Shown here: piece after piece, positions 45,006 to 55,501 of the stretch
Position numbering within the stretch: position 1 is the first letter of the stretch
How the letters are laid out: each line of letters opens with the position of its first letter
Origin: Daucus carota subsp. sativus
Taxonomy: Eukaryota; Streptophyta; Magnoliopsida; Apiales; Apiaceae
Reading direction: 5' to 3'
Assembly: GCF_001625215.2 (NCBI RefSeq)
Contig: NC_030384.2
Location: forward strand, 40,334,390-40,398,389
Length of the DNA stretch: 64,000 bases
Notes under the pieces: model-generated
Told to the model about the DNA's origin: nothing
Database searches by the model: none
Seen by the model: only the letters and a program-made list of their open reading frames with translations
Position numbers and translations under genes: made by a program

Positions 45006-47588
45006 ATAGCGTTGGTGGAATGTTCTATATAAAGTTTTAGCTAAGGTTTTAGCGAATAGACTGCATGGTATTCTTCCAGGAGTAATTTCTGAGGAGGCTT
45101 TTGTCCGGGGACGGATATAACAGATAATGTGTTGCTCGCTTTTGAGTTATTACATTTTATGAAGCGCAAATCCAACGCTCAGGATGGAGAGGTGGCTTTG
45201 AAGCTGGATATTAGCAAAGCTTATGACCGTGTTTGCTGGAACTACTTGCACGAAAGAATGACTGCTATGGGATTCTCCGAGAAGTGGATTCGTTGGGTGA
45301 CGTTATGTGTTAAGACAGTATCTTATTCTATATCATTTCAAGGAACGTTAATAGGGCCTATTATCCCAACTCGTGGTCTCCGCCAAGGAGATCCTCTCTC
45401 ACCCTATTTATTTCTTTTGTGTGTGGAGGGTTTGTCAATGTCGTTGAGAAAAGCAGCAGTGGATGGGTCGATGAATGGGTGTAGAATTTGTACTTCAGCC
45501 CCACAGGTAACACATCTTTTATTTGCTGATGACAGCTTCCTTTTTTTCAAAGCTTCTTTTCAGGAAGCTTCATTTGTTAAGCAGCTTTTAAATGATTACG
45601 AGATGTATTCGGGTCAAGCAGTGAATTATCAGAAGTCTGCTATTTTCTTCAGCTCGAATGTAAGGAGGGATAAACAAGAAGAAATTAAGCAGGTCTTGGG
45701 AGTCTTCAAGGATATAGGAGATAGTAAATATCTTGGATTGCCATCTTTAATTGGTCGATCGAAGAAAACTGTCTTCAGATATTTGAAGGACAATGCGATT
45801 CAGAAAATTAATGGGTGGAGTTCAAGATTGTTATCCCGTGCTGGTAAGTTAGTTATGCTGAAGAATGTAGTCCAGTCGATTCCAGCGTATACTATGTCGT
45901 GTTTTTTGCTCCCGAAGTCTTTATGTCAGGAAATTCAGAGAGTGATGAATGCTTTTTGGTGGCGGTCAAACTCGGCAAATAGTAAAGGGATCCACTGGTT
46001 AGCGTGGGAAAGAATGTGCACGTCAAAAAGAAGTGGAGGCCTGGGATTCAAAGAGTTACATGGCTTTAATTTAGCTCTCTTGGGAAAGCAATGCTGGAAC
46101 CTAGTGAATAGACCAGAGGCTTTGGTCTCCCGAGTTTTGAAAGCTAAGTACTACCCTCACTGTCATTTTTTGCAAGCAGGCAGGACTGGTGGCTCCAGTT
46201 TTACTTGGTCTGGCATTTGGGAGGCTAAAGAGGAGATGAAAAAGGGTCTAAGATGGGTATTAGGTGACGGCAAAACTATTAACATTGTATCTGACAGATG
46301 GCTAAGGTCGAAGGAGAACTTCTGCGTTGATAGAAACTATTTGAGCGAGCAGGCTCTGAATCTGAAAGTTCATGATTTTTTTCTAGAAGGAAGGAAGAGC
46401 TGGGATGTAGAGAAATTGAGACGCTACTTTAACAGCGATGATGTTGATGCTATTCTAAATATTCGTGTTCCACAAGGAAGTACTAGAGACAGGATTGCCT
46501 GGGTCCATGCTAGTAATGGAAAGTACTCGATGAAATATGAATATTATCATTGGTGTCAACAGCACCCTGAAGATGATGGAGTAACCCAATCAAAGGGGAG
46601 GAATAAATTGTGGCAGCTCAAAATCCCTCATAAGATTAAGGTCTTTTTATGGAGGCTCTGTCGTAATACATTACCTGTTAGATACAGGCTGCGTGCTAGA
46701 GGTGTCCCGGTCACTATTAGCTGTCCTATGTGTGTTGGAGATGTGGAACATCTCTGTCATCTGTTCTTCGATTGCAAGTTTGCTCAGGAATGCTGGAAGA
46801 TTGTTGGCCTCAATTTTGATATCCAAAATGTGGAGTATATGTCCGACTGGCTCCTGCAAAAGTGTGCTAATGAAGTAGATGATGTTATGAATAAGATTGC
46901 GAGTGTGGTCTGGGAGTCTGGTATGCCAGGAACAAAAGCATCTTTGAAAACAAGAACTTGACTCCTGCGTCAAGTCTGGCCTGGAGTAATAAGCAAATTG
47001 TAGACTGGCAGTTGGCAAATAATAAGATAGGTAATGGTCCCAGGGGAGGTGATGCGCGACAGGGGATGGACAGTAAGTGGCAACCTCCAGAAGTTAATTG
47101 TCATAAAATCAATGTAGATGCTGCAATGATTCAGGGGCAGAATTCATTTGCGACAGGAATGGTTCTTAGGAATCATTATGGTCAATTTTTAGCTGGCAAA
47201 ACTCTGAAGTTTGCAGGCTCAGTCTCGATGATGGAAGCGGAGATGACGGGTATCTTAGAAGCTTTGATCTAGACTCAAGAGGTGGTATCAGCCGGGAATG
47301 TAGTGATTGAAAGTGACTCGCTGATGAGTGTTCAAGCTATAAAACAAGGGCAAGAGAATCTTCTGGAGCTGGGAGATCTCATATTTCAATGTAGAACTCT
47401 CTTGCGAAACAATAGCAGGGTGTCACTTAGGTTTGTTAAAAAGCATGGTAACAGGGTAGCACACAAGTTTGCTAGAATCCCTTGTGAGCTCAATAGCTTT
47501 ATTGTATTTCAGTCTCCTCCAGATTACATGTTGGAGACAATCTTGTCGGAAAGTTTGTTGGCTTAATGGAAATTTTATTTTCAAAAAA
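45006..47588 (+). mobile_element. 5'-truncated L1-type LINE with RT, zf-RVT and RNase H regions
   Basis: The body starts inside the reverse transcriptase domain (NVLYKVLAKVLANRLHGILP, about 45030-45090). A long frame (45129-46961) follows with the palm motifs ALKLDISKAYDRV, GLRQGDPLSPYLF and the LLFADDSFLFF catalytic box. A zf-RVT region (LWQLKIPHKIKVFLWR; CPMC...HLFFDC) lies at about 46610-46800, and an RNase H region (INVDAAM...; IESDS) at about 47100-47560. The frame is shifted near 45118 and near 46915 (WYARNKSIF continues in another frame), with a stop at 47270-47272, so it is inactive. The tail is AAAAAAA at 47583-47589. Flanking copies of ACTGGTACTTATATA.../ACTAGTACTTATATA... (44987 and 47589) are its target duplication. 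Confidence 0.92.
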
Positions 47589-47605
47589 ACTAGTACTTAT
47601 ATAAA

Positions 47606-48718
47606 AGTAATTGTGTGTGGGGGGTTTCCATGCCTGACTCAGCTTTTGTGAAAAGCACGAATACACAAAGAAGCACCGTTGGAAAAAGGTGGTTTAGATT
47701 TTATCAAACATTTTTACACCCGCGGTTTGATAAAAAACTGCTGTTGTGGTTGACGACCATAATCCCAAACATGCACTTAGTTAAGTTACCTGGAAAGTAA
47801 TTATATAGTTCCCCCGTTGGGGCCGCCTGTACATGTGGCGGTTTGCACCGGGATGAATTCTCCACTTGGGCCGCCCACTATTAGTTTTTTTAAGTTAGTT
47901 AGTTTTGAAAAGTCTAAAAAAAATGGATAGTTTTAATAAATGAACATGTACGTTGATTACAAATGAAAGGGAGCCGCAAATTATGAGGGGTTGTCGATTC
48001 CTTTATTAATATTTAGACAGAGTGGACTGAACATGAGTCATGACTCATGTAGAATAAGAATCATGGAGAGTGTTTTATGAAAACATAACAAACATAGGCT
48101 TCGTAATTTAACTCAAGTAAAGTTGCTACCTTGGGATTTCATAATTGCAGATGAGATGAATACTTCCATGAAAGAGATATAATTCCTAACATACAAAAAG
48201 TAAATATGATTGTCATATTGGTTCCTATATTACAATGCTGAATGTGGATATCAGTGGACTTTCCTATATGAATGTCATCGGTGTTAGGACTATGACTCGG
48301 TGCCTCTATCTTTAAATAAGAGAGTTATATATGCAGTTTGCACCCCATCAAGCACATTATTGCTTGCATGGGCCTTTAAAAAGCAAAGAATAAGTAAAAA
48401 ACACAAGTACATTGTTGCTGACGAAGAAGATGATTAGCATGTTGCGTCCCATGCTTTCAACAAATTTTGAGTATCATCTTTATGTATCACTGGCTGCGCA
48501 TGCACTGCTTATGAAACGTTTTAGGACCCTGCAGATTATGTGCAGTTCGTGCTCTGCATCTGTAACATATGTATTACAGATGGTACTGATTCAAGCAGTG
48601 TGCATTATAATAAAGAATTAAGAGATGCAGATGGAATATTTTTTTTAGACAATGCAAATTAGAAGATGCTCAGATTGGTGATGTGTGTACTCTGATAGAA
48701 CATGTGCGACGGCGATGC
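47606..48718. other. Spacer between LINE and segmental copy 2
   Basis: No gene recognised. Open frames of 60-70 codons at 47615 and 48412 have no family features. It is part of the DNA in which further ELG1 exons might be expected; none with a GSGKS-type motif is visible. Confidence 0.5.
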
Positions 48719-49031
48719 CTATTTTCCACAATTTGCAGTCCAATGTACCTTCCATGTAAGCTAAAGGTGCTGAATTAAAAAACTGGTCCAATACTCCAAT
48801 GCAAATTCCATTTTATAAGATTAACAAAAATTAGAAACAAGTGAAACGGGAAGGGAGGAGTACTGCAAGTAATAGTATAGACAGAGAAGCAAGAGGCGAG
48901 CCGTCCTCCGGTGGTGGGACAGTCCCTCCGTTTTTAGTATTCTTCAATGCAAAATGTTAGTCCCAATTGCCCAAAGCAGGAAGTGCCTCTTGGACCCTCC
49001 TCCCAGATTGTGGCATTTGGATCCGCACTTC

Positions 49032-49066
49032 AAACTAAGTATATCTGTAAAATTGCCCAAGATATC
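49032..49066. other. 35-bp micro-inversion relative to segmental copy 1
   Basis: AAACTAAGTATATCTGTAAA through CCCAAGATATC is the exact reverse complement of 21057-21091, while the flanks (GCATTTGGAT left, GACCTCATTACAGTG right) are collinear in both copies. Confidence 0.92.
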
Positions 49067-51637
49067 ACAAAGATAGACCTCATTACAGTGTCTGGAGAAA
49101 TATAACTTTTGCATATTCGGCAATACGTTATACGTTAGTTTGTACTCTGTAGTTGTGGGATAATTATAATATTTATGTGTTCACAGTATGCTCCAGATGG
49201 TCCTCCTGGGCAATAAGTGGACTCTGATTCTTATGCACCACACATGGAAGTTGAAATTAGTGTTAGGTATATTGTTAAAACTAAACAAAACTGAAGGTGC
49301 TGATTGTTGTTCTTTGGAATATAAAGCACCACAGAGCTTAAATCATTGTGGGTAATTGGATAATAATCTGGTGAGAAGCTTAATGTTTGAAAATTAGTAC
49401 GAAGTCTAAAATTAGATTGCTGTAGGTTTTAATGTTAGGATCAACTCATACGCTTACTTTAGCTTCTCTGCAATCACATTTGCTCTTAAATTGCAAACAA
49501 AAATAGCACAGCTCATGAGAATAGTGATCCTTGGGATACACTAACACCAAACTCCTGGGTTTAAAAAATGGGACCAGAAGTTCTTACAATTCTTTTCGTT
49601 TCTCTTTTCTTTTATTCTTTTGCTTCAACTAAAAAACTTTAGAGCACATTACAAAAATCACAAAAAAAATTGTGTTTCTTCATTATGCAATTAGGTTTAT
49701 ATTTTTGTTAATTTTTTCAAATAATAATTGGAAACACAAGATACATCCATTATTAACAACAACAAAATTAGCGCAAGTTATTCGGAGAAGATTGAAGACA
49801 TTATTAATGTAGCTGTTTTATAAAATTCAATTTGCTCTGTCCAAAAATAAAAATTAAATTCAACTTGCATTGCGTTTTCTATTGCTCAGGAGCATTTAAA
49901 AGCACACAACTCTCACTACTGATTAAACTAGGAATAATAAGTCAAACTTGCACTAAAATTAAAATTAAGAACTCAAAATAAAAACTCAGCTACACAGATT
50001 CCATGACTCGGCACTGCAAACCCAAACTCGAATCAGACAATCGGAAAGAAAATCGGCTACTCAAACTCAGTTAGCTACTCTGACTCGAAAAGAAAAACGA
50101 AACTCGGTTTCATAACACACAAAGCTGCAACTAAAAACTACTCAAGCCCAACAAACAGACCATGACTCAGATTGTAAACACAGACACCACAAAAAACATA
50201 TGTAAATGAAAAGAACAACCTAGCGACTCAGGGCAAAGCACAGCAGGACTCAAACTCGTTGGTGACTCGGTTTAGAACTCAAAACAACATATCAAAGAAA
50301 TCAGCGAAACCCAGACTACAAAAGACACAATCCAAACTCAAACTTGACTCGGCAATTCAGAAACGAAATCGAAACACAACAACTCGCAAGATAATTAAAC
50401 GCAAACAAGGGAAATGGTTTGATTCTAAAGACAGAGAAGCAGGGCAGTAAATAAAACGAATAAAACAGAGTATTTTTCAGTGAATAAAACGAAGGGGGGC
50501 GGGTCTGGTGAAATAAGGCCTTTTACCTTTGTATTTGTTCGCCAAATCTTGTTCAGTTTCATAAATCACACAGCCCTTCTGCAATAGCTCCCTCCGCTCA
50601 CCACTGTACACCCCAGACACACCAAAACACACACATCACATACGCGACAAACACACACCCCAGCCTGATAGTACCGCCAGCAGCCTAACAGCACACACGC
50701 ACCCAAAAGCTGCCTATAAAACAGTAATCACACCCCTCCCCTGAAATCAATCGAACTTAACTCCGCAACCCCACACAACCCCTGGCTATGCTCGCCCACA
50801 CACCAGCTGCAGATGCAGAACACACACCCCTGCATATACATCTCCTAATCAGCAGACCCACTAAACCTATACAGCCCTCCATCAACCCTCTACAACAGCG
50901 CCTCTAGACACCCTATACACACCTGTTCCTCGCACCACCAGCCTAACCCACAGCAGCCTCCCCCTGCTAAACTCACACCCCCTGCTCTATTTTATACAAA
51001 CACACAATAATACACATTTATACAGCCCTGCTGCAACACCGCCTTCTGATCACCTCTATACACACACACCACACACCCTCACCTCTCCGCTCAACTCGCG
51101 CCATCAATCCCACATTAGGGGAAAATAAAATTCAACTTGCCTTGCGTTTTCTAGTGCTCAGGAGCACTTAAAAGCACACAACTCTGAATAATTAAACTAG
51201 GAGTAATAAGTCAAACTTGCACTAATATTAAATTTAAGAACTCAAAATAAAAACTCAGCTACACAGATTCCACAAGGGAGGGGGTCTGGTGACTCAGAAT
51301 CTTAACAGCTCATGAAACTCAGCATACAAACAAGTCAGTAAAACAGGTGAGCTCGGTACACATTCTATAGAATTACTTGTTTTACCAAATACTAAACCAG
51401 AGTATACAACTAAAGAAGTAGATAGAAGATCAACGTTACTGCAACTCTCAAATCCTCAACACTTAGTACACTTCAAAAATTGAAAGAAATATACAAATTT
51501 AGATCACGTTAACAAATTCAGTATATATGTGGCAGTATAATAAAGCATCACGCATCAGCTAATTTAGTAGGCATCAAACTTATATGCTCATTTACTTCAA
51601 TATCATCGTAAATCGTGTAAACATATGTTTATACCAA

Positions 51638-52320
51638 CAAAATCAACAGAACGGAAATATGAAGAAACCTAATCGAATACGCAACACATATCTACACAAC
51701 ATACACCTAATCACATGAACTTCAATAGCTGTAATACGAACAAATCCTGCAGAACGAAAAAAAAAATGATATCAACTTTCTTCTTCTCTTCACAACCTAG
51801 AAAAAGACGTAGCAGAACAGGAAAAACACATACCTAGCGGATTCAGAAGCTGGAGCGACGAGAGGAACAAAATCAACATAACAGAAATATGAAGAAACCT
51901 AATCGAATATGCAACACATATCTACACAACATACGCAATCACAGGAACTTCAATAGCTGTAATACGAACAAATCCTGCAGAACGAAAAAAAAACGATATC
52001 AACTTTCTTCTTCTCTTCACAACCTAGAAAAAGACGTAGCAGAACAGGAAAAACACATACCTAGCGGATTCAGAAGCTGGAGCAACGAGAGGAACAAAAT
52101 CAACATAACAGAAGAAATATGAAGAAACCTAATCGAATATGCAACACATATCTACGCAACATACGCAATCACAGGAACTTCAATAGCTGTAATACGAACA
52201 AATCCTACAGAACGAAAAAAAAAAACGATATAAACTTTTTTCTTATCTTCACAACTTAGAAAAAGACGCGAACAATACAGGAAAAACACATACAGAAGCT
52301 CTGGCGACGAATGGACGCAG
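51638..52320 (-). repeat. Three ~229-bp tandem units with splice-like motifs
   Basis: Units start AAAATCAACA at about 51638, 51868 and 52096. On the minus strand, units 1 and 2 contain CGCTAG|GTATGTG followed 75 bp later by a T-rich tract and CTGCAG|GA; unit 3 has lost bases next to its donor (CACATACAGAAG on the plus strand) and its acceptor reads CTGTAG. Copy 1 has only two units (28636-29100). Confidence 0.8.
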
Positions 52321-52657
52321 TGGGAGCCGGAAAACGAACTATGAACATTCGGTTCTCCGATCTCGTTACCGGCGGCGATCCTCGTGGCGGTGGCGGAACC
52401 AGGAGATGGAGGCCATCAGCACGTCGAGCATCCGAGCCGGAGACAAAACTGCGGTTTTGCATAAAACCGTGGACGAGAACGTCCGAGCCGGAGACAAAAC
52501 TGCGGTTTTGCATAAAACCGTGGACGAGAACGTAGAGCAAGCCTCCGGCAGTCATCAAAGCAATCGATGCCAAATCAACAGTCACATTGTGACTATGATT
52601 GTGATTGAGATTGAATTCTTTGTACTCCAGCTTGTGGATGATGTTCCAAAACCCCAT
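52256..52657 (-). CDS. Unrecognised 133-residue frame, paralogue of the frame at 29090
   Basis: Minus-strand frame from ATG 52657 (MGFWNIIHKLEYKEFN...), with DLASIALMTAGGLLYVLVHGF (possible helix), two exact copies of VLVHGFMQNRSFVSGSD encoded by a 51-bp tandem duplication, then SDARRADGLHLLVPPPPRG and a basic tail. The frame stays open across the duplication, and most differences from copy 1 in this stretch are substitutions. There is no known family. It may be the first coding exon of a minus-strand gene or part of a long non-coding transcript. Confidence 0.3.
   Translation of the reverse strand: MGFWNIIHKLEYKEFNLNHNHSHNVTVDLASIALMTAGGLLYVLVHGFMQNRSFVSGSDVLVHGFMQNRSFVSGSDARRADGLHLLVPPPPRGSPPVTRSENRMFIVRFPAPTASIRRQSFCMCFSCIVRVFF
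52431..52532. repeat. 51-bp tandem duplication, in frame
   Basis: TCCGAGCCGGAGACAAAACT through GTGGACGAGAACG is present twice without difference; 51 is a multiple of three, so the minus-strand frame is kept. Copy 1 of the segmental duplication has a single version. Confidence 0.92.
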
Positions 52658-53830
52658 GATACACAACGAAAATGGAACTAGGTTTCACATCAAGCCCTAA
52701 TTCCCGAGTTTAAAGGCGCGCGAAAGAACGTTCTCGATGCTCGAATAAGTAAATTACATTTTAACCCTCGGATTATGTAAATTATATTTTCGTATTTGTT
52801 TGTTAAATTCTTAAATTTACTTACTATTTATGTTTGTGTTTTCTTTAATTTTAAAATGTGTCTATGTCCCATATAAATTATTATAGTTAAGTATTGAAAT
52901 ATTGTATAATTGATCATATAAATAATTCTAATAATGATTTACTTATAAATATTAGTTATTTTTTATGGATGGATGTTAAGTCTACGGTGTTAGTGTGTAA
53001 ATATTTTACGTTATTTTTTTCGTTATTTGTAAACTATATCTATGATCGTCACTTTTTACTCAATAAATCTTTAGGAATGTAACTCACTCAAAAAATTAAA
53101 ATTGTAAATAAAAAATAAATAGCAGGTGCAAAAAAAATTAAAAAAACGAAATCATGTCATAATGCTTTCATTTATTAGAATCTACTTCTCCTGTCATGTT
53201 ATTTCAAATCATATACTTTAAATTTCATAAGTGCCGAAATACTATCTTTTGGTAGTTAATTTGGATGTTCATGGTGTGTCTCTTTGAGATAGATGATCAA
53301 CAGAATTTTGTGGAGGATGCCAAATTATGGTAACGTAAAAATGTTTAAATAAGAAAATAATGAGATGTTTAAAATGATAAATAGCTTTTCTTAAAATCTA
53401 ATACAAAATTATTGTAGTAAATTTATATCTTCAATTCTACGATTTATATATACAGTGTTTTCATAAAAATATATTGAAAAACCGACCATACATCACATGT
53501 AATGAAGAGTATGCTCTTGATCGATTATTGATTTGATATACATATAATAAAATTAAGTTTAAATTTATTATAGTTGTTTTCCGGTCTCGCCTCACGGCGA
53601 GACCTCGATTTCTTTATTATTATCTTTTAGAATTATATATTTAATAAATCACACCGTGTTGAAAGTATTTAAATACATTGAAGTGATATTATAATAAATT
53701 AAAATAATTATATTATAATTTGTTTTAAATTAATGGAAGAACAATTTATGTTTATGGACTGTTTTTGAAAAATAAATTTAAATAAACTCTTGCAATATCA
53801 TGTAAATTCTTCTTACAAACATGACCATCG

Positions 53831-54307
53831 TCCAGACCATCAGAAAGAATATTAAATTGGTTGAGGTTTTCTAGCTAAGTATCAAGCTGTCTATACAAAA
53901 TCTATTATCCATCAGGTATTTCTTACCATCTATATCCAGCTTCCCACTGCAGTTAGGAACATAAAATGAGTTGAGCTGTACCTGAATACCATAGAGCTTC
54001 CATCATAGACATATCAGGACAGCAAGCAAAGGCAGTTATATCTTCACTACATAAATATATAATTTAACATACTTGCAAGCTAAATGTGTCATATACACTC
54101 TAGATTCAGTTGTTAATGTATAATTTGAATGAACCGGCACGCTGAGTGTGTAGGTAAGAATACGAAATCACAACAAAGTGTTTGTAAATAATTCCAATTT
54201 ATTAATCAGTAACCCAAATTAAGCGGCATTCAGAAAAATTATAATGTTCTTAAAAGAAAGTCGAAATAAAGAGCTTGACAAAGATATTATCTTTAGTTTC
54301 CCTTACC
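53831..54307. other. Upstream region of protease copy 3
   Basis: No gene seen. About 54060-54380 resembles 57410-57745 upstream of protease copy 4 (AACTTGCAAGCTAA-type and AATTCCAATTTATTAATCA-like stretches), so the tandem gene duplication included at least 300 bp of promoter. Confidence 0.5.
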
Positions 54308-54315
54308 TATATAAT
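54308..54315 (+). promoter_or_regulatory. TATA box of protease copy 3
   Basis: TATATAAT lies 71-78 bp upstream of the ATG at 54386; the matching sequence precedes copy 4. Confidence 0.6.
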
Positions 54316-54385
54316 GAAGTGGTATGCTAAGTAACTGAATAAGCTCACCTAGAACTGAAAGAGCTAACTTTCTCACAAGCAAAAG

Positions 54386-55501
54386 ATGTCTTTCACAAGC
54401 AAGCACCAATTGGTTGTTATGGCTATGATCTTCACTGTCGGGGTCCTGGGATCTCTTGCTGCAGCTCGTTCTTTGAGTGAGGTCGAAGCCTCACCAATCA
54501 TGACTCATGACCAATGGATGTCACACTACAGCCGTGTGTACAAAGATGCTGATGAGAAAACCATGCGTTCCACCATCTTCAGTAAGAACCTGGAATACAT
54601 AGAGTCATTTAACAAGGCCAATACCAAGCCATACAAACTGGGGGTCAATGAATTTGCAGACCTTACAAATGAGGAGTTCACAACCACAAGGAACAGATAC
54701 AAAAGCCATGTATGTTCCACAGCCACAAATTTGTTCAGATATGCAAATGTTAGTGCATTGCCGTCTAGCATGGACTGGAGAAAGAAAGGTGCAGTTACAC
54801 CTGTCAAAGACCAAGGCCAATGTGGTAAGTTTTATGCTCAGAAAGATAAAATTTATACACGAATGAAATATTATATCTTCTAACATTAACAATTATTATT
54901 ATATACAGGGTGCTGCTGGGCTTTTTCGGCTGTGGCAGCCATGGAAGGAATTACCCAGCTTAAAACTGGCAAGTTGATCTCTCTATCAGAGCAAGAACTG
55001 GTTGACTGTGATACTAGCGGCGAAGATCAAGGCTGTGAGGGTGGTCTTATGGACAATGCCTTTGATTTCATCCAGCAAAACCACGGCCTCTCAACTGAAA
55101 CTAACTATCCTTACAGTGGAACTGATGGGACATGCAATGCCAACAAAGAAGCAAATCATGCAGCCACGATAACCGGGCACGAGGATGTGCCTGCAAATAG
55201 CGAGAGTGCGCTGCTAAAAGCTGTTGCAAATCAACCAATCTCCGTTGCTATTGATGCTAGTGGTTCGGACTTCCAGTTCTACTCAAGTGGTGTTTTTACT
55301 GGACAATGTGGAACTGAATTAGATCATGGAGTGACTGCTGTAGGCTATGGCACCGCTTCTGATGGAACCAAGTATTGGCTGGTGAAGAACTCATGGGGTA
55401 CAATCTGGGGCGAAGAAGGTTACATAAGGATGCAAAGAGGCATCAAGGCCAAAGAAGGCCTCTGCGGCATAGCAATGGAGGCTTCATACCCAACTGCTTA
55501 A
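54386..55501 (+). CDS. SAG39-like papain-family cysteine protease, copy 3
   Basis: Exons 54386-54824 and 54909-55501 joined by a phase-1 intron give 343 residues. Signal peptide ([18 protein letters not shown]), I29 propeptide with the ERFNIN-type helix and [11 protein letters not shown], mature enzyme from about [13 protein letters not shown]. Catalytic Cys149 (GCCWAF), His286 ([11 protein letters not shown]) and Asn307 (KNSWG) are intact. It is a C1A endopeptidase with a likely vacuolar or apoplastic location. Exon 1 is close to copy 4 and clearly different from copies 1 and 2 (about three quarters identical), while exon 2 is very similar in all four. It has an Ile (GTIWGEEG) where the others have Ser. 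The ATG is fixed by an in-frame TAA (54371-54373) just upstream. Same orientation as copy 4, opposite to copies 1 and 2. Confidence 0.95.

Larger units (their letters stand above)
48719..53830. repeat. Segmental duplication, copy 2
   Basis: Direct-orientation partner of 20049-31165. Lacks the hAT, Tourist and retroposon insertions and the 4.7-kb block found there. The join is near 49450 (GATCAACTCATACGC), with a few bases of microhomology (CAACT). Differences specific to this copy are the third 229-bp unit at 51638-52320 and the 51-bp duplication at 52431-52532. Confidence 0.9.

Noticed and set aside
48412-48621. 69-codon open frame considered as a remnant ELG1 exon
   Set aside because: No GSGKS, DEAD-like or other AAA+ motif, no convincing splice sites, and no resemblance I can name.
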